Positions 33,269-42,591 of a stretch of 64,000 nucleotides of DNA are shown here, one piece after another. Source of the DNA: Aeromonas taiwanensis (lineage in GTDB: Bacteria; Pseudomonadota; Gammaproteobacteria; Enterobacterales; Aeromonadaceae); contig NZ_CDDD01000037.1 of the NCBI RefSeq assembly GCF_000820165.1, forward strand, positions 22,124 to 86,123, in the 5' to 3' direction. Each line of letters begins with the position of its first letter. The stretch's first letter is position 1. Both the position numbers and the translations under genes were made by a program. The notes under the pieces were generated by a model. That model was not told the DNA's origin, searched no databases, and was given only the letters and a program-made list of their open reading frames with translations.

Positions 33269-34113
33269 TCGTCGACATCACTCCCCAGAATTTTCACGCC
33301 GAACTGATCGATGCGTCCCTGAAAAAGCCGGTCGTCATCTACTTCCACGCCCCGCAGATGCCGGAGTGTCAGGCCATGACCCCCCTGGTGGAAGCCCTGG
33401 TTGGTCAGGCCAATCCTGGCGTCACCCTGGCCAAAGTCGACATGAACGATCCCCAGCTGCAGCCGCTGGCGAGCCAGCTGGCCCTGCGTGCGTTACCCGC
33501 CCTGGTGCTGTTCCATCAGGGTCGTCCGGACGAGCAGGCCATCCTGGAAGGCCCGCAGGATGAAGCGACCCTGCGCCAGTATTTCGCTGCTTTCGCCCCC
33601 AAGGAAGAAGAGCTGCTGCTGGAGCAGGCCAAGCAGGCACTGGCCGCAGAGCAGGCCGATGTGGCGCACACCCACCTGAGCAAGGCCCATCGCCTCGCCC
33701 CCGAGCGTCACGACATCAGCCTCTGGCTGGTACAGGCGGCCCTGGATCTGAACCTGCTGGACGAGGCGCAAGCCCTGCTCGCCGCCATCCCCATGGTGGC
33801 ACAGGACGATCACTATCAGACCCTGAGCTCTCGTCTCTCGCTGGCGCTGCAGGCCAGTGACAGCCCTGAACTGCGCGCCCTGGAGCTGCGTCACGCCGAA
33901 CAGCCGGCAGATGACGCCCTTGCCCAGGAGCTGGCGGTACTCTACAGCCAGGTCGGTCGACAGGAAGAGGCTCTGGCCTTGCTGTTCACCATTCTCAAGC
34001 GGGATCTGGCCTTTGGGGATGCCAAGAAGATCTATCTCGATGTGCTGGCCACCATGGGTGCACATCCGGCAGCGCAGAATTACCGCCGCAAGCTCTACAG
34101 CCTGCTTTATTGA
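33265..34113 (+). CDS. ybbN: Thioredoxin-like co-chaperone with TPR-like C-terminus (YbbN/CnoX)
   Basis: This is a 282-aa protein. Residues 1-110 form a thioredoxin fold (VIYFHAPQMPECQAMTPLVE, VDMNDPQLQPLASQLALRAL, PALVLFHQG). The active site keeps only one cysteine (PEC, Cys35), so it is not a standard disulfide reductase. Residues 115-282 are TPR-like helices (LLLEQAKQALAAEQADVAHT, LLFTILKRDLAFGDAKKIYL) as in YbbN/CnoX, a holdase that hands clients to GroEL. The start overlaps the PPTase stop. Confidence 0.87.
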   Translation: MIVDITPQNFHAELIDASLKKPVVIYFHAPQMPECQAMTPLVEALVGQANPGVTLAKVDMNDPQLQPLASQLALRALPALVLFHQGRPDEQAILEGPQDEATLRQYFAAFAPKEEELLLEQAKQALAAEQADVAHTHLSKAHRLAPERHDISLWLVQAALDLNLLDEAQALLAAIPMVAQDDHYQTLSSRLSLALQASDSPELRALELRHAEQPADDALAQELAVLYSQVGRQEEALALLFTILKRDLAFGDAKKIYLDVLATMGAHPAAQNYRRKLYSLLY

Positions 34114-34136
34114 TCGAAGGGATATTCAGGACGGGG

Positions 34137-34156
34137 AATGCCGATCAGTCGGCATT
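34137..34156 (+). terminator. Hairpin after ybbN
   Basis: AATGCCGA and TCGGCATT form a perfect 8-bp stem with a TCAG loop, 24 bases past the stop. The T run is weak. Confidence 0.6.
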
Positions 34157-34206
34157 GCCTTGTTCAGGCGGGAGTCAAACACAGAGAATTGCCAGATTTC
34201 AGGCAA

Positions 34207-34239
34207 AAAAAAATGGCGCATTAAAATGCGCCATTTTTT
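34207..34239. terminator. Terminator of lpp (bidirectional)
   Basis: TGGCGCAT (34214-34221) and ATGCGCCA (34226-34233) with a TAAA loop are flanked by AAAAAA and TTTTTT. The hairpin ends just before the lpp stop and also backs up ybbN termination. Confidence 0.92.
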
Positions 34240-34247
34240 CGCATGGA

Positions 34248-34490
34248 TTACTTCTTGTAGGAAGTAGCCATGTTGTCGATGCGCTGGTTAGCACGCATAG
34301 CTTCTTGCTTGGCTTCTGCAACATCAGCAGCGATCTTGGACTGATCAGCACGAACAGCGCTAACATCTTGAGCCAGTTGGTCAACTTTGTTAGACAGATT
34401 CTGAACGGAAGTTTCCAGTTCGCTGGTGTTTGCACAACCGCCCAGCAGAGCGGACAGACCAACAACACCTACCAACAACATTTTTTTCAT
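34248..34490 (-). CDS. lpp: Murein lipoprotein (Braun lipoprotein)
   Basis: This 80-aa protein has a lipoprotein signal (MKKMLLVGVVGLSALLGGC) with lipidated Cys19. The mature 62 residues are a heptad-repeat trimeric coiled coil (LETSVQNLSNKVDQLAQDVS) ending in SYKK, the lysine linked to peptidoglycan. It tethers the outer membrane to the wall. A strong ribosome site (AGGGAGC) and an AT-rich upstream region with CATAAT fit a very highly expressed gene. The L,D-transpeptidase at 27507 is a candidate for the linking enzyme. Confidence 0.95.
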   Translation of the reverse strand: MKKMLLVGVVGLSALLGGCANTSELETSVQNLSNKVDQLAQDVSAVRADQSKIAADVAEAKQEAMRANQRIDNMATSYKK

Positions 34491-34715
34491 TTTTAAAAGC
34501 TCCCTTTAACTCGCCAGACGTTTAGCAAGCGGCGTGATTATGGCACAAAAAAATCATACTTTGGATAGGCCCCATCACAGATAAATGCGTTAAAACCCTC
34601 ATTTTTTTTTAGTTGCACACTTTATGCGCAAACTTTAATCAAAAAAGAGTGTCTCCGGATGAGGTTCGTGCAAAGCGTAACCAAAATTTCGGCTTATTAC
34701 AATTTCGTATGAGGC

Positions 34716-35369
34716 TCAGGCTGAACGCTCTGACAGCAATTGACGATATTGCACCAGATCCTCGATGGTCAGCACCGGCATCTGGTGCTGGCGACCGAAG
34801 GCCACCAGGTCCGGCAACCTGGCCATGGAGCCATCCTCCCTGGTCAGCTCGCACAACACCCCGTAAGGTTTGAGCCCGGCGAGCTGCATCAGATCGACCG
34901 TGGCTTCGGTGTGACCGCGCCGGGTCAGCACGCCGCCGGTACGGGCACGCAGCGGGAAGACATGGCCGGGGCGATGCAGGTCGGACGGTCTGGCCCCGTC
35001 GGCGATGGCGGCACGTATGGTGGTGATGCGATCGGCGGCGGACACCCCGGTGGTCACCCCCTGCGCTGCTTCGATGGTCACGGTGAAGGCGGTCTGGTAG
35101 TGGCTGGAGTTGGCCTCAACCATCATGGGGAGCTCGAGCTGGCGAACCCGCTCGTCGGTCAGGCAGAGGCAGACGATGCCGGAACACTCGCGGATCATCA
35201 TGGCCATCTGTTCGTTGGTCATGGATTCTGCGGCGAAGATGAGGTCACCCTCATTCTCACGATCTTCATCGTCGGCCACCAGCACACCCTGGCCGGCACG
35301 CAGTGCGGCCAGCGCGGCCTCGACGCGAGCAATGGGATCACCGAATTCACTGAGCAGAGACTGATTCAT
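34716..35369 (-). CDS. ribB: 3,4-dihydroxy-2-butanone-4-phosphate synthase
   Basis: This 217-aa protein carries the RibB motifs [17 protein letters not shown] (metal/substrate acidic loop), [20 protein letters not shown] and [14 protein letters not shown]. It converts ribulose 5-phosphate to formate and dihydroxybutanone phosphate in riboflavin synthesis. It is a stand-alone RibB with no GTP cyclohydrolase II domain. ATG 35369 has TAGGAG seven bases upstream. The mRNA leader carries an FMN riboswitch, so flavin feedback control is expected. Confidence 0.95.
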   Translation of the reverse strand: MNQSLLSEFGDPIARVEAALAALRAGQGVLVADDEDRENEGDLIFAAESMTNEQMAMMIRECSGIVCLCLTDERVRQLELPMMVEANSSHYQTAFTVTIEAAQGVTTGVSAADRITTIRAAIADGARPSDLHRPGHVFPLRARTGGVLTRRGHTEATVDLMQLAGLKPYGVLCELTREDGSMARLPDLVAFGRQHQMPVLTIEDLVQYRQLLSERSA

Positions 35370-35479
35370 GGTAAGACTCCTAAAAAAGACAAGGACCAGA
35401 ATCAGGGCATGGAAAGGCAGACAGAGATAGGCATGCAGCGGCCGGCCCACAGGGGGCTTGCCAGCAATATCTGTCTTAT

Positions 35480-35628
35480 CCTCTTTCATCCGGACTGTGA
35501 CCGTCGGCTCCGGCATCTCACCGGATCTGCTGACCCCGCCCGGTCAAACCGGGTCGGGCGCTCGCGGGCTCCCCGAGTCATATCGGGATACCGCCGGTGG
35601 GGAATTTCACCCCGCCCTGAGAATAAGC
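35480..35628 (-). promoter_or_regulatory. FMN riboswitch (RFN element) of ribB
   Basis: On the minus strand the element starts with CTCAGGGCGGGGTGAAATT and CCCCACCGGCGGTATC, contains the variable CCCGACCC-type arm, and ends with ATGCCGGAGCCGACGGTCAC and AGTCCGGATGAAAGAGGATA. These are the nearly invariant blocks of the RFN element. It lies about 110 nt before the ribB start. No clear terminator follows, so control of translation initiation is likely, as in E. coli. Confidence 0.95.
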
Positions 35629-35825
35629 GCAGACAGCCTAAAGAAAATCGCCGCAGGATGCCAGCCCAAAACCCATCAACGACAAACGGTTGCTCCCGGC
35701 GGCCCGCCTCTGCCAACCGGTCACGCCGATGCACGGCACGCTGTCTTTTCTGATTTTGTTTGTGGCATAGTGCCAAAAAAACGTGCTGCCCGCGCAGACT
35801 GGGCGCCAACAACACAAACGGAATC

Positions 35826-36671
35826 ATGACAGAGATGGAAAAGAAAATACTGCTGACCGATTGCCCCGACGCCAAGGGGCTCATCGCCAAGATCACCAAC
35901 ATCTGCTACAAGCACCAGCTCAACATCAACAAGAACGACGAGTTCGTGGACCATGAAAACGGCCGCTTCTTCATGCGCACCGAGCTGGAAGGGCGCTTCA
36001 ACGACGAGACCCTGCTGGCGGATCTCGATGATGCCCTGCCGGCGGGCGCCCAGCGCCGCCTGGTCAAGGCGGGCAAGAAGCGTATCGTCATCCTGGTGAC
36101 CAAGGAGACCCACTGTCTTGGCGACATCCTGATGAAGAACTACGCCGGCGCCCTGGACATGGACATAGTGGCGGTGATCGGCAACTACGACACCCTGGGC
36201 GAGTTGACGGGCAAGTTCGACATTCCCTTCCACTGCGTGAGCCACGAGGATCTCAGCCGCACCGAACACGAAGATCAGGTGCGCGCCCTCATCGATGGCT
36301 ACCAGCCGGATTACGTCATCCTGGCCAAGTACATGCGGGTGCTGACCCCGAGCTTCGTCGCGGCCTACCCGCGCAAGATCCTCAACATCCACCACTCCTT
36401 CCTGCCCGCCTTCATCGGTGCCCGTCCCTATCGCCAGGCGTTCGATCGCGGGGTCAAACTCATCGGCGCCACCGCCCACTTCGTCACCGACGATCTGGAT
36501 GAGGGTCCCATCGTCGAGCAGGACGTCATCCACGTCGACCACACCTTCACCGCCGACGACATGGCCAAGGCCGGTCGCGACGTGGAGAAATCCGTGCTGA
36601 GCCGCGCCCTGGAGTTGGTACTGAACGAACGGGTCTTTGTCTACGGCAACAAGACGGTCGTGTTCAAGTAA
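35826..36671 (+). CDS. purU: Formyltetrahydrofolate deformylase
   Basis: This is a 281-aa enzyme. The N-terminal ACT domain (LLTDCPDAKGLIAKITNICY) is followed by a formyltransferase-type domain with YVILAKYMRVL and NIHHSFLPAFIGARPYRQA, which holds the catalytic Asn-His, and DLDEGPIVEQD. It hydrolyses 10-formyl-THF to formate and THF, balancing one-carbon pools and supplying formate for PurT. ATG 35826 is preferred to an in-frame ATG at 35835 by the family N terminus. Confidence 0.94.
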   Translation: MTEMEKKILLTDCPDAKGLIAKITNICYKHQLNINKNDEFVDHENGRFFMRTELEGRFNDETLLADLDDALPAGAQRRLVKAGKKRIVILVTKETHCLGDILMKNYAGALDMDIVAVIGNYDTLGELTGKFDIPFHCVSHEDLSRTEHEDQVRALIDGYQPDYVILAKYMRVLTPSFVAAYPRKILNIHHSFLPAFIGARPYRQAFDRGVKLIGATAHFVTDDLDEGPIVEQDVIHVDHTFTADDMAKAGRDVEKSVLSRALELVLNERVFVYGNKTVVFK

Positions 36672-36688
36672 GCGGCGGTCCGCCCCCA

Positions 36689-36718
36689 GAAAAAAGGCTC
36701 CCGAAGGAGCCTTTTTTC
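36689..36718. terminator. Bidirectional terminator between purU and the YdgA-like gene
   Basis: AAAAAAGGCTCC and GGAGCCTTTTTT pair perfectly around a short loop between convergent genes. Confidence 0.92.
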
Positions 36719-36731
36719 ATTGCGGGGGCAC

Positions 36732-37997
36732 TCACTGGTGCAGTGGCAGACCGTTGACGGTGACCTGCCCCTTCTCCAGCTTGAGCTCGGCGCTCAGCAC
36801 CGCCGACTCCGCCTTGAGGTAACCCAGGTCGATGAACTGGTTCAGCATGGGAGCCAGCTGGGGAACCGCCTGGCCCAGCTTGTCGCCAAGGCGCGCATGG
36901 AGCAGGCCTGACAGGGCCTGCATCCCCTCCTCGCTCTCCATCAGCGCTGCCAGGGTCGTGGGGGCCAGTTTGGCCTCCCCCTGCAGGTTGACGGGTTCGC
37001 CGTTGAGGCGGGCGCTGAGGTCCGTCAGCAGGAGCGTGGCCCCCCGCTGGAGCATCTTGTCCAGCGCCTCCTGGATGGCAGCTTCGTCCACCCGCTGGCT
37101 GCTGGCCTCCTGCAGCCGCTGGTACCCCTCCAGATCCAGCCCGTTGAGCGCCAGATCCAGGTTGCCCTCGGTCAGCGCCAGGCTGTCCTCCTCGTTTTCC
37201 AGATTGAGAGACGCCACCTTCATCTGATAACGGGTGGAGAGTGTCTGGACATCATCCCCCGCCAGCTGGGTGGCGGTGGTCATCCCCTGCAGGGAGACCT
37301 TGAGATCCCCTTGTGTCAGGGAGAGGGCGGAGAGGGTCGCATCGCTGCGGGGCGAGAGCCAGAGGCCGCTAATCTCCGCCATGTCGGCGCTGCCCTTGAG
37401 ATCGGCCAGGGCCAGATCCGTCTTGCTCTGCGCATCGTGTACCGTCATGCCCAGCCAGTGGGCAGTCAGATGACCATTACCGTCGAGATCGCCGCGATAG
37501 TCGCCGTTCAGGGGCAGGAACTGGAACTCGTTGAGCCCCTCCTTGACCTTGAAGTCGCTGGCCCAGAATCGGGAGCTGTTGCTCATGGTCCAGAGACTGC
37601 TGGCCGACTCCGCCCCCAGCTGCCATTTCTCCATGCCTAGGGCCGTGAAGACGGGCGCGAGGGAGCCCTCTGCGGTGTCCAGCAAGAGGTGGCTCTTGAT
37701 ATAGAGCGGCAACATGCGGCTGTTGAACGCGAACTGCATCTCGATGGCCTCGCTCCCCGCGAGCTGGGGATCAAAGCTCTCCAGCGTCTGGGGCGGCACC
37801 ACCACCTTGAGCAGGCCGTCGCGAACGAACAGGTTCTCCGTGGCCGGATGCCAGCTGATCTCGACCCCGCTCTCCTGCTGCGCCCTGGCGATCTGCTCGG
37901 CCAGGATCCGGTCGAACGTGTTGCCCGTGTACCAGCAGGCGCCAAGCCCCCCCACCACCAGGACGGCCCCGACGGCCAAGGCCACTTTTTTCTTCAT
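36732..37997 (-). CDS. ydgA: YdgA-family (DUF945) protein
   Basis: This 421-aa protein has an N-terminal hydrophobic anchor (VALAVGAVLVVGGLGACWYTG). A long beta-rich region typical of DUF945 follows (WHPATENLFVRDGLLKVVVP, LNGDYRGDLDGNGHLTAHWL, ALTEGNLDLALNGLDLEGY, YLKAESAVLSAELKLEKGQV). The family has an AsmA-like character and lies in the cell envelope. Its function is not established. The gene is monocistronic. Confidence 0.78.
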   Translation of the reverse strand: MKKKVALAVGAVLVVGGLGACWYTGNTFDRILAEQIARAQQESGVEISWHPATENLFVRDGLLKVVVPPQTLESFDPQLAGSEAIEMQFAFNSRMLPLYIKSHLLLDTAEGSLAPVFTALGMEKWQLGAESASSLWTMSNSSRFWASDFKVKEGLNEFQFLPLNGDYRGDLDGNGHLTAHWLGMTVHDAQSKTDLALADLKGSADMAEISGLWLSPRSDATLSALSLTQGDLKVSLQGMTTATQLAGDDVQTLSTRYQMKVASLNLENEEDSLALTEGNLDLALNGLDLEGYQRLQEASSQRVDEAAIQEALDKMLQRGATLLLTDLSARLNGEPVNLQGEAKLAPTTLAALMESEEGMQALSGLLHARLGDKLGQAVPQLAPMLNQFIDLGYLKAESAVLSAELKLEKGQVTVNGLPLHQ

Positions 37998-38104
37998 CTG
38001 TTCTTTTTCTCCACATTATCAATGGCGGGTGCATGGGCGCACTCTACGGGGAGGATGGGAACACACGCAAGCCGGATCGCGGCTCAGGGTTCCCTCTCTG
38101 GCTG

Positions 38105-39586
38105 TCACAGCAAGGGGCTGAACAGGTAGAAGATGTTCTCCAGCAGTTTTTTGTACCAGGGCCGCGCACGCCACTTGGTCAGGGACATGGGGGTCGCCTC
38201 CAGCATGTAGCCCTGTACCAGCTGGTTCATCTCGGCGACGAACACCGGGTTGTCGATGAGCAGGGTGATCTCGAAATTGAGCCAGAGGCTGCGCCTGTCG
38301 AGGTTGACCGTCCCCACCAGGGCGAAGTCATCGTCCACCAGCACGCTCTTGGTGTGCAGCAGGCCGGCGTCGTAGCGGTAGATCTCCACCCCGGCCGCCA
38401 GCAGATCCTCCATGAAGGAGTTGCTGGCGTGGTTCGCCATCAGGGAGTCGTTGCGCGCCGGCAGCACCAGCTGCACCAGCACGCCCCGCGCCGCCGCCGA
38501 GGAGAGCGCGGCCGCCAGGGGGTCATCTGGCACGAAATAGGGGGTGGTCAGCACCAGGTGATGGCGGGCCTGATAGATGGCCAGCAGCAGGCTCTGCTGG
38601 ATGCAGTCACCGCCCACGAAGGGGCCGGAGGGGATGAGCTGGGCCCGGTAGTTGGTCTGCGGCCAGGCTTCGGGTTCGTGCTGCAGACTGTCGAGCAGGC
38701 GCTCGCCGGTCTCCATCTCCCAGTCCCAGACGAAGGTGGACCACATCAGCGGCACCACGGGCCCCTGCACCCGGATCATGATGTCGACCCACTGGCCGAC
38801 ACCGGCGTCCTGCTTGAAGTAGCGGGGATCCACCATGTTCATGGAGCCCGTGTATCCCACCCTGTCATCGATCACCACCAGCTTGCGGTGCATGCGCAGA
38901 TCCTGGCGCTGGAAGGGGATGCGCCAGGCACCGACCGGCAGCACCTCCACCACCTTGACGCCGGCAGCGCGCAGCGCCTTGGGCCAGCGGGAGCGCAAGA
39001 AGGTCTTGCTGCCGATGGAATCGAGCAACACACGACAATCCACGCCGCGTGCCGCCACCTCCATGAGCGCCTCGCACACCTCGTCCACATCCCCGCCGGG
39101 ATGCCAGATATAGAACTCCAGATAACAGGACTGGGAGGAGCCCCGGATGTCGCGCACTATCTCCTGGATGATGGTCTCGGGCTTGTGCAGCAGCGTCATC
39201 CGGTTGCCCGACAGCATGGGCATGGCCAGCCGCCCCTGGATAAGGTCGTGGAGCGGGCGTGCCTTGCTGCCCACCTCGCAACAGTGCTGGGGGAAGAGCC
39301 GGGCCAGCTGGCGGATCCAGATGGCATAAGGGCGGTACATGGCCTGGGCGCGCTCTGCCCGCTTGCGGCCGAGCCGAATCTCGCCAAACAACACGTAGAA
39401 GCCGACCCCCGCGAAGGGGATGGCATAGATGAGAGCCAGCCAGGCCAGGGAGACCCCGATGGGACGCCGCTTCATCACCACCCGCAGGGAGATCCCCGCC
39501 ACTATCACAGTGTGAAACAACAGCAACAGCCATCCGAGAAAGCGGGAAAACAGCAACTGAATGTCGTATTCCAGACCGTCGAGCAA
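38105..39586 (-). CDS. cls: Cardiolipin synthase (phospholipase D superfamily), TTG start
   Basis: This 493-aa protein has two N-terminal spans (about 12-30 and 38-60) and two HKD motifs, HRKLVVIDD and HTKSVLVDD. Each is followed by the conserved GSMN or GTVN region (YTGSMNMVDPRYF, VGTVNLDRRSLWLNFE). It condenses two phosphatidylglycerols into cardiolipin at the inner membrane. I chose TTG at 39586 because AAGGAG lies exactly five bases upstream and the family begins here. An ATG-initiated frame to 39694 would add 36 residues that overlap the divergent promoter. Confidence 0.9.
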   Translation of the reverse strand: MLDGLEYDIQLLFSRFLGWLLLLFHTVIVAGISLRVVMKRRPIGVSLAWLALIYAIPFAGVGFYVLFGEIRLGRKRAERAQAMYRPYAIWIRQLARLFPQHCCEVGSKARPLHDLIQGRLAMPMLSGNRMTLLHKPETIIQEIVRDIRGSSQSCYLEFYIWHPGGDVDEVCEALMEVAARGVDCRVLLDSIGSKTFLRSRWPKALRAAGVKVVEVLPVGAWRIPFQRQDLRMHRKLVVIDDRVGYTGSMNMVDPRYFKQDAGVGQWVDIMIRVQGPVVPLMWSTFVWDWEMETGERLLDSLQHEPEAWPQTNYRAQLIPSGPFVGGDCIQQSLLLAIYQARHHLVLTTPYFVPDDPLAAALSSAAARGVLVQLVLPARNDSLMANHASNSFMEDLLAAGVEIYRYDAGLLHTKSVLVDDDFALVGTVNLDRRSLWLNFEITLLIDNPVFVAEMNQLVQGYMLEATPMSLTKWRARPWYKKLLENIFYLFSPLL

Positions 39587-39682
39587 GACGACTCCTTGGT
39601 GTATTGGGCAAATGGCATGGGCAGATCCCACAAGGCCGGGATGGTATGCTGTAGGACACACCCATTCTATCAGGTCGTTAGC

Positions 39683-40225
39683 ATGATCCTGCAATCTATG
39701 CTGCTGAGTCTGGCCATGCTAGGCCAAGGCTCATATGACATCAATGAGCAGCAGATAAATCAGTACCTGCAATCCCAGGTACAAGTGGACAAACAGTTGG
39801 AACTGCCCGGCATCATCAAGGCTCACGTGCGGCTCGAGCAGAGCGACGTGCAGATCGGCCGCCAGAGCCCCGACACCGCCAGGGTGTTTGGCAAGGGCAA
39901 GCTGAAGATAGCGCTGCCGGACCAGACCGAGTATGACGCCCTGCTGAACATGACCTATGAGGCCAGACCCCGCTACGACAAGGCCCAGAGCGCGCTCTTC
40001 CTCGACAACATGAAGCTCATCGATTACAAGCTGGAGCCGGCGGCGGCCGAGCAGAAGTTCGGTTTCATGTTGCGCATGCTGCTGCAGAGCATGGAGAAAC
40101 GGCTGGAGACCCAGCCTGTCTACAAACTCGATGACAAGGATCCCAACCAGGCCTGGCTCAAGGAGAATCTGCTGGGGCTGGAGCTGTCACCGGGCAAGAT
40201 CCACCTGCTGACCAAGCCCCAATGA
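39683..40225 (+). CDS. YceB-family (DUF1439) protein without lipobox
   Basis: This 180-aa protein follows E. coli YceB in sequence: YDINEQQINQYLQSQ, LPGIIKAHVRLEQSDVQIGR, ARPRYDKAQSALFLDNMKLI and PVYKLDDKD. The N terminus is a short hydrophobic signal (MILQSMLLSLAMLGQG), but the lipobox cysteine of YceB is missing. An in-frame ATG at 39641 would add a segment with two cysteines. The mature domain belongs to the BPI/LolB-like lipid-binding type fold by family knowledge, in the periplasm. Neither start has an ideal ribosome site. Confidence 0.72.
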   Translation: MILQSMLLSLAMLGQGSYDINEQQINQYLQSQVQVDKQLELPGIIKAHVRLEQSDVQIGRQSPDTARVFGKGKLKIALPDQTEYDALLNMTYEARPRYDKAQSALFLDNMKLIDYKLEPAAAEQKFGFMLRMLLQSMEKRLETQPVYKLDDKDPNQAWLKENLLGLELSPGKIHLLTKPQ

Positions 40226-40229
40226 GACG

Positions 40230-40670
40230 TCAGTTGAAAACGGGGGCTTTGGCCTGACGCACCAGCAGCTCGATCTGGTAACCCTGTTCGTGCTGCTGGT
40301 GATAGAGGGAATGAAGCGGCCCGCTGAGCTCGTTCAGAGGGAGGTGGGCAAAACCGGCCTTGAGGTAGAAGGGCTTCTCGAAGGGCAGGGCATGGCAGAT
40401 CACGGGCTTGTCCGACAGATTGCTGCAGGCATGCTGCAACAGTCTGGAGCCCAGCCCCAGGGACTGGTAGTGGGGCAGCAGTCGAAAACCGCACAGATGG
40501 TAGTAGTCCTGTTCGTCCCGCAGGCGCACCGCGCCCACCAGCCAATGGGCATCGCGCACCACGAAGATCCGCTCGGCCAGATCCGGCACATAGTGGGAAA
40601 ACGTCGTCTCGTAATAGTCCCTGATCAGGGAAAGATCCGCATCACAGTACTCTTCGAATCTGAGCTCCAT
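40230..40670 (-). CDS. GNAT-family N-acetyltransferase
   Basis: This is a 146-aa cytosolic protein. The acetyl-CoA motif A is LLPHYQSLGLGSRLLQHACS, preceded by VGAVRLRDEQDYYHLCGFRL and followed by FEKPFYLKAGF, the usual GNAT layout. ATG 40670 has AGGCGAG upstream and is preferred to 40694. The acceptor substrate is unknown. It is convergent with the YceB-like gene with only 4 bp between stops. Confidence 0.8.
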   Translation of the reverse strand: MELRFEEYCDADLSLIRDYYETTFSHYVPDLAERIFVVRDAHWLVGAVRLRDEQDYYHLCGFRLLPHYQSLGLGSRLLQHACSNLSDKPVICHALPFEKPFYLKAGFAHLPLNELSGPLHSLYHQQHEQGYQIELLVRQAKAPVFN

Positions 40671-41014
40671 CGCTCGCCTGTTTGTCATGCCCATGTCGTT
40701 ATGGCCACCCGGCCTTCTCCTGCCCCGTCACTCGGCCCCACCAAGCGATCAGACCCGAAGAGATCAGACCAGAGTAGAGCAGCAGCAAGATAACACGCCT
40801 TTAACTTACAAAAAAGCCAATAGCCAGAGAGAAAGCAGGGTTGACTCCAGGCTCGCCGCACCGGGCATTGTCGCCTTCGCAACCCCTGCTGTGCTCGGCA
40901 TCCCGGCCCACCTTCCACCGCGCACTTTTCTGATGGCGCCCCGCCGGTGCACTTGTTCTGCCGCGCCCAGAATGCTTTACTCAACGTGGCGAACGAGGCT
41001 TAAGGAGCAAGCCG
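40671..41014. other. 344-bp divergent intergenic region
   Basis: This region holds the promoters of the GNAT gene and of the transglycosylase gene. Near 40749-40771 GATCAGACC is repeated twice, 9 bases apart. TTGACT occurs near 40840, but no good -10 follows. No ORF with a ribosome site was seen. Confidence 0.35.
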
Positions 41015-41788
41015 TTGAAAGCATGGATGTTGCTGGGCATGATCCCGCTGTTTTCCCCCCTTGCCTGGGGCCAGTTGCCGCCACCGGCCGAGGTGGTGAT
41101 CCTGACGTCCACCCCCTCCCCCTTGCCCGACAAACCCGACGTGGCGCCTCCGGCCCCCTCTTCTTTACCCGACGAGCCCGACGCCACGCGCCAGGCATCT
41201 GCGCCCGCCCCCGAGCCCGCCACGCGCCAGATCCAGGTCTACAAGTCGGTGCAAAAAAACGGCGTGGTACGTTACTCCGACATGATGCCGGAGCAGGGTC
41301 ACTACGAGTTGCTGCTGTTCAACGACTGCTACGCCTGCGACCCCGCCTCCAAGGTCAACTGGCGCACGACCGGGCTCTTCCTCTACGACTACGCCAGCAC
41401 CATCAAGGCGGCGGCCAAGGCCTATCAGGTCGAGCCCGCCCTCATCCGGGCGCTGATCCACGCCGAGTCCGCCTTCAACCCGCTGGCGGTCTCCCGCAAG
41501 GGGGCCATGGGGCTGACCCAGCTGATGCCGGCCACCGCGCGGGAACTCGGGGTCGGCAACGCCCTGATGGCGGAGCAGAACATCTTCGGCGGAGTGAAAT
41601 ACCTGGCGGGGCTGCTCAAGCAGTACGACGGCAACGTGGCCCTGGCCACCGCCGCCTACAACGCAGGGGCAGGGGCGGTACAAAAGCACGGCGGCATCCC
41701 CCCTTACGCTGAAACCCGGGCCTATGTAGAACGGGTCAAGCTGCTGCACCAACGCTACAAGGACATGCTGAGCGCCAAGGGCCTGTGA
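41015..41788 (+). CDS. Lytic transglycosylase (SLT domain) with DUF4124-like segment, TTG start
   Basis: This is a 257-aa exported protein. TTG 41015 is preceded by AAGGAG at 41002-41007. The next ATG is too far from it. A signal peptide (MLLGMIPLFSPLAWG) and a proline-rich linker lead to a DUF4124-like piece (QVYKSVQKNGVVRYSDMMPE). The SLT domain from about residue 130 has LIRALIHAESAFNPLAVSRK (catalytic Glu), GAMGLTQLMPATA and ATAAYNAGAGAVQKHGGIPP. It cleaves the glycan strand of peptidoglycan. Confidence 0.87.
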   Translation: MKAWMLLGMIPLFSPLAWGQLPPPAEVVILTSTPSPLPDKPDVAPPAPSSLPDEPDATRQASAPAPEPATRQIQVYKSVQKNGVVRYSDMMPEQGHYELLLFNDCYACDPASKVNWRTTGLFLYDYASTIKAAAKAYQVEPALIRALIHAESAFNPLAVSRKGAMGLTQLMPATARELGVGNALMAEQNIFGGVKYLAGLLKQYDGNVALATAAYNAGAGAVQKHGGIPPYAETRAYVERVKLLHQRYKDMLSAKGL

Positions 41789-41854
41789 CGATCACGGATC
41801 CCTGTCTCCCCTCTTCCCGCGCCCTGGCGGCGCGTTTTCCCTCCTCCTCAAACG

Positions 41855-41879
41855 AAAAAACACGCCCGAAGGCGTGTCG
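41855..41879 (-). terminator. Terminator of aqpZ
   Basis: On the minus strand ACACGCC-TTCG-GGCGTGT is followed by TTTTTTCG, a stem closed by a stable UUCG tetraloop. Confidence 0.9.
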
Positions 41880-41904
41880 ATACCACACGTTATTTAGCAA
41901 CACA

Positions 41905-42591
41905 TCACTCTTTCGTGGCGACCACACGATAGGCCAATGCACCCAGAATGGCACCGACGATGGGGGCAACCCAGAACAGCCAGAGCTGGCCGACGGCCCA
42001 GTCACCCACGAACAGCGCCACACCGGTACTGCGCGCCGGGTTGACCGAGGTATTGGTCACCGGAATGCTGATGAGGTGGATCAGGGTCAGGCACAGGCCG
42101 ATGGCGATCGGGGCGAAACCGGCCGGAGCACGACTGTCGGTGGCACCCATGATGACGAACAGGAAGAAGCCGGTCATCACCACTTCACACACCAGGGCCG
42201 CCAGCAGGCTGTAACCACCCGGGGAGTGCTCACCATAGCCGTTGGAGGCAAAGCCGGCGCTCACATCGAACCCCGCCTGCCCGCTGGCAATGACATAGAG
42301 CACGCCACCCGCCACGATTCCGCCAAGGACCTGGGCGACGATGTAGGGCAGCATGTTGGAAGCCGGGAAGCGACCACCGGCCCAGAGCCCCACGGTCACG
42401 GCCGGGTTCAGGTGGCAACCAGAGATATGACCGATGGCGAAGGCCATGGTCAGTACGGTCAGACCAAACGCCAGGGCTACCCCCAGCAGACCGATACCCA
42501 CGTCAGGAAACGCGGCGGCCAGCACGGCACTGCCGCACCCGCCCAGCACCAGCCAGAAGGTTCCCATAAATTCAGCAGCAAAAGGTTTCAC
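41905..42591 (-). CDS. aqpZ: Aquaporin Z
   Basis: This 228-aa membrane protein has six spans and two pore motifs, NPAVT at 62-66 and NPARS at 184-188. The selectivity-filter residues expected of water channels are present, including the arginine after the second NPA and a histidine in [20 protein letters not shown]. It gives rapid osmotic water flow across the inner membrane. The promoter region has a perfect CRP site, so cAMP-CRP control is likely. Confidence 0.95.
   Translation of the reverse strand: MKPFAAEFMGTFWLVLGGCGSAVLAAAFPDVGIGLLGVALAFGLTVLTMAFAIGHISGCHLNPAVTVGLWAGGRFPASNMLPYIVAQVLGGIVAGGVLYVIASGQAGFDVSAGFASNGYGEHSPGGYSLLAALVCEVVMTGFFLFVIMGATDSRAPAGFAPIAIGLCLTLIHLISIPVTNTSVNPARSTGVALFVGDWAVGQLWLFWVAPIVGAILGALAYRVVATKE

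Noticed and set aside
38033..40225. 730-codon plus-strand frame covering cls and the YceB-like gene
   Set aside because: Only the last 180 codons match a family; the rest is antisense to cardiolipin synthase.
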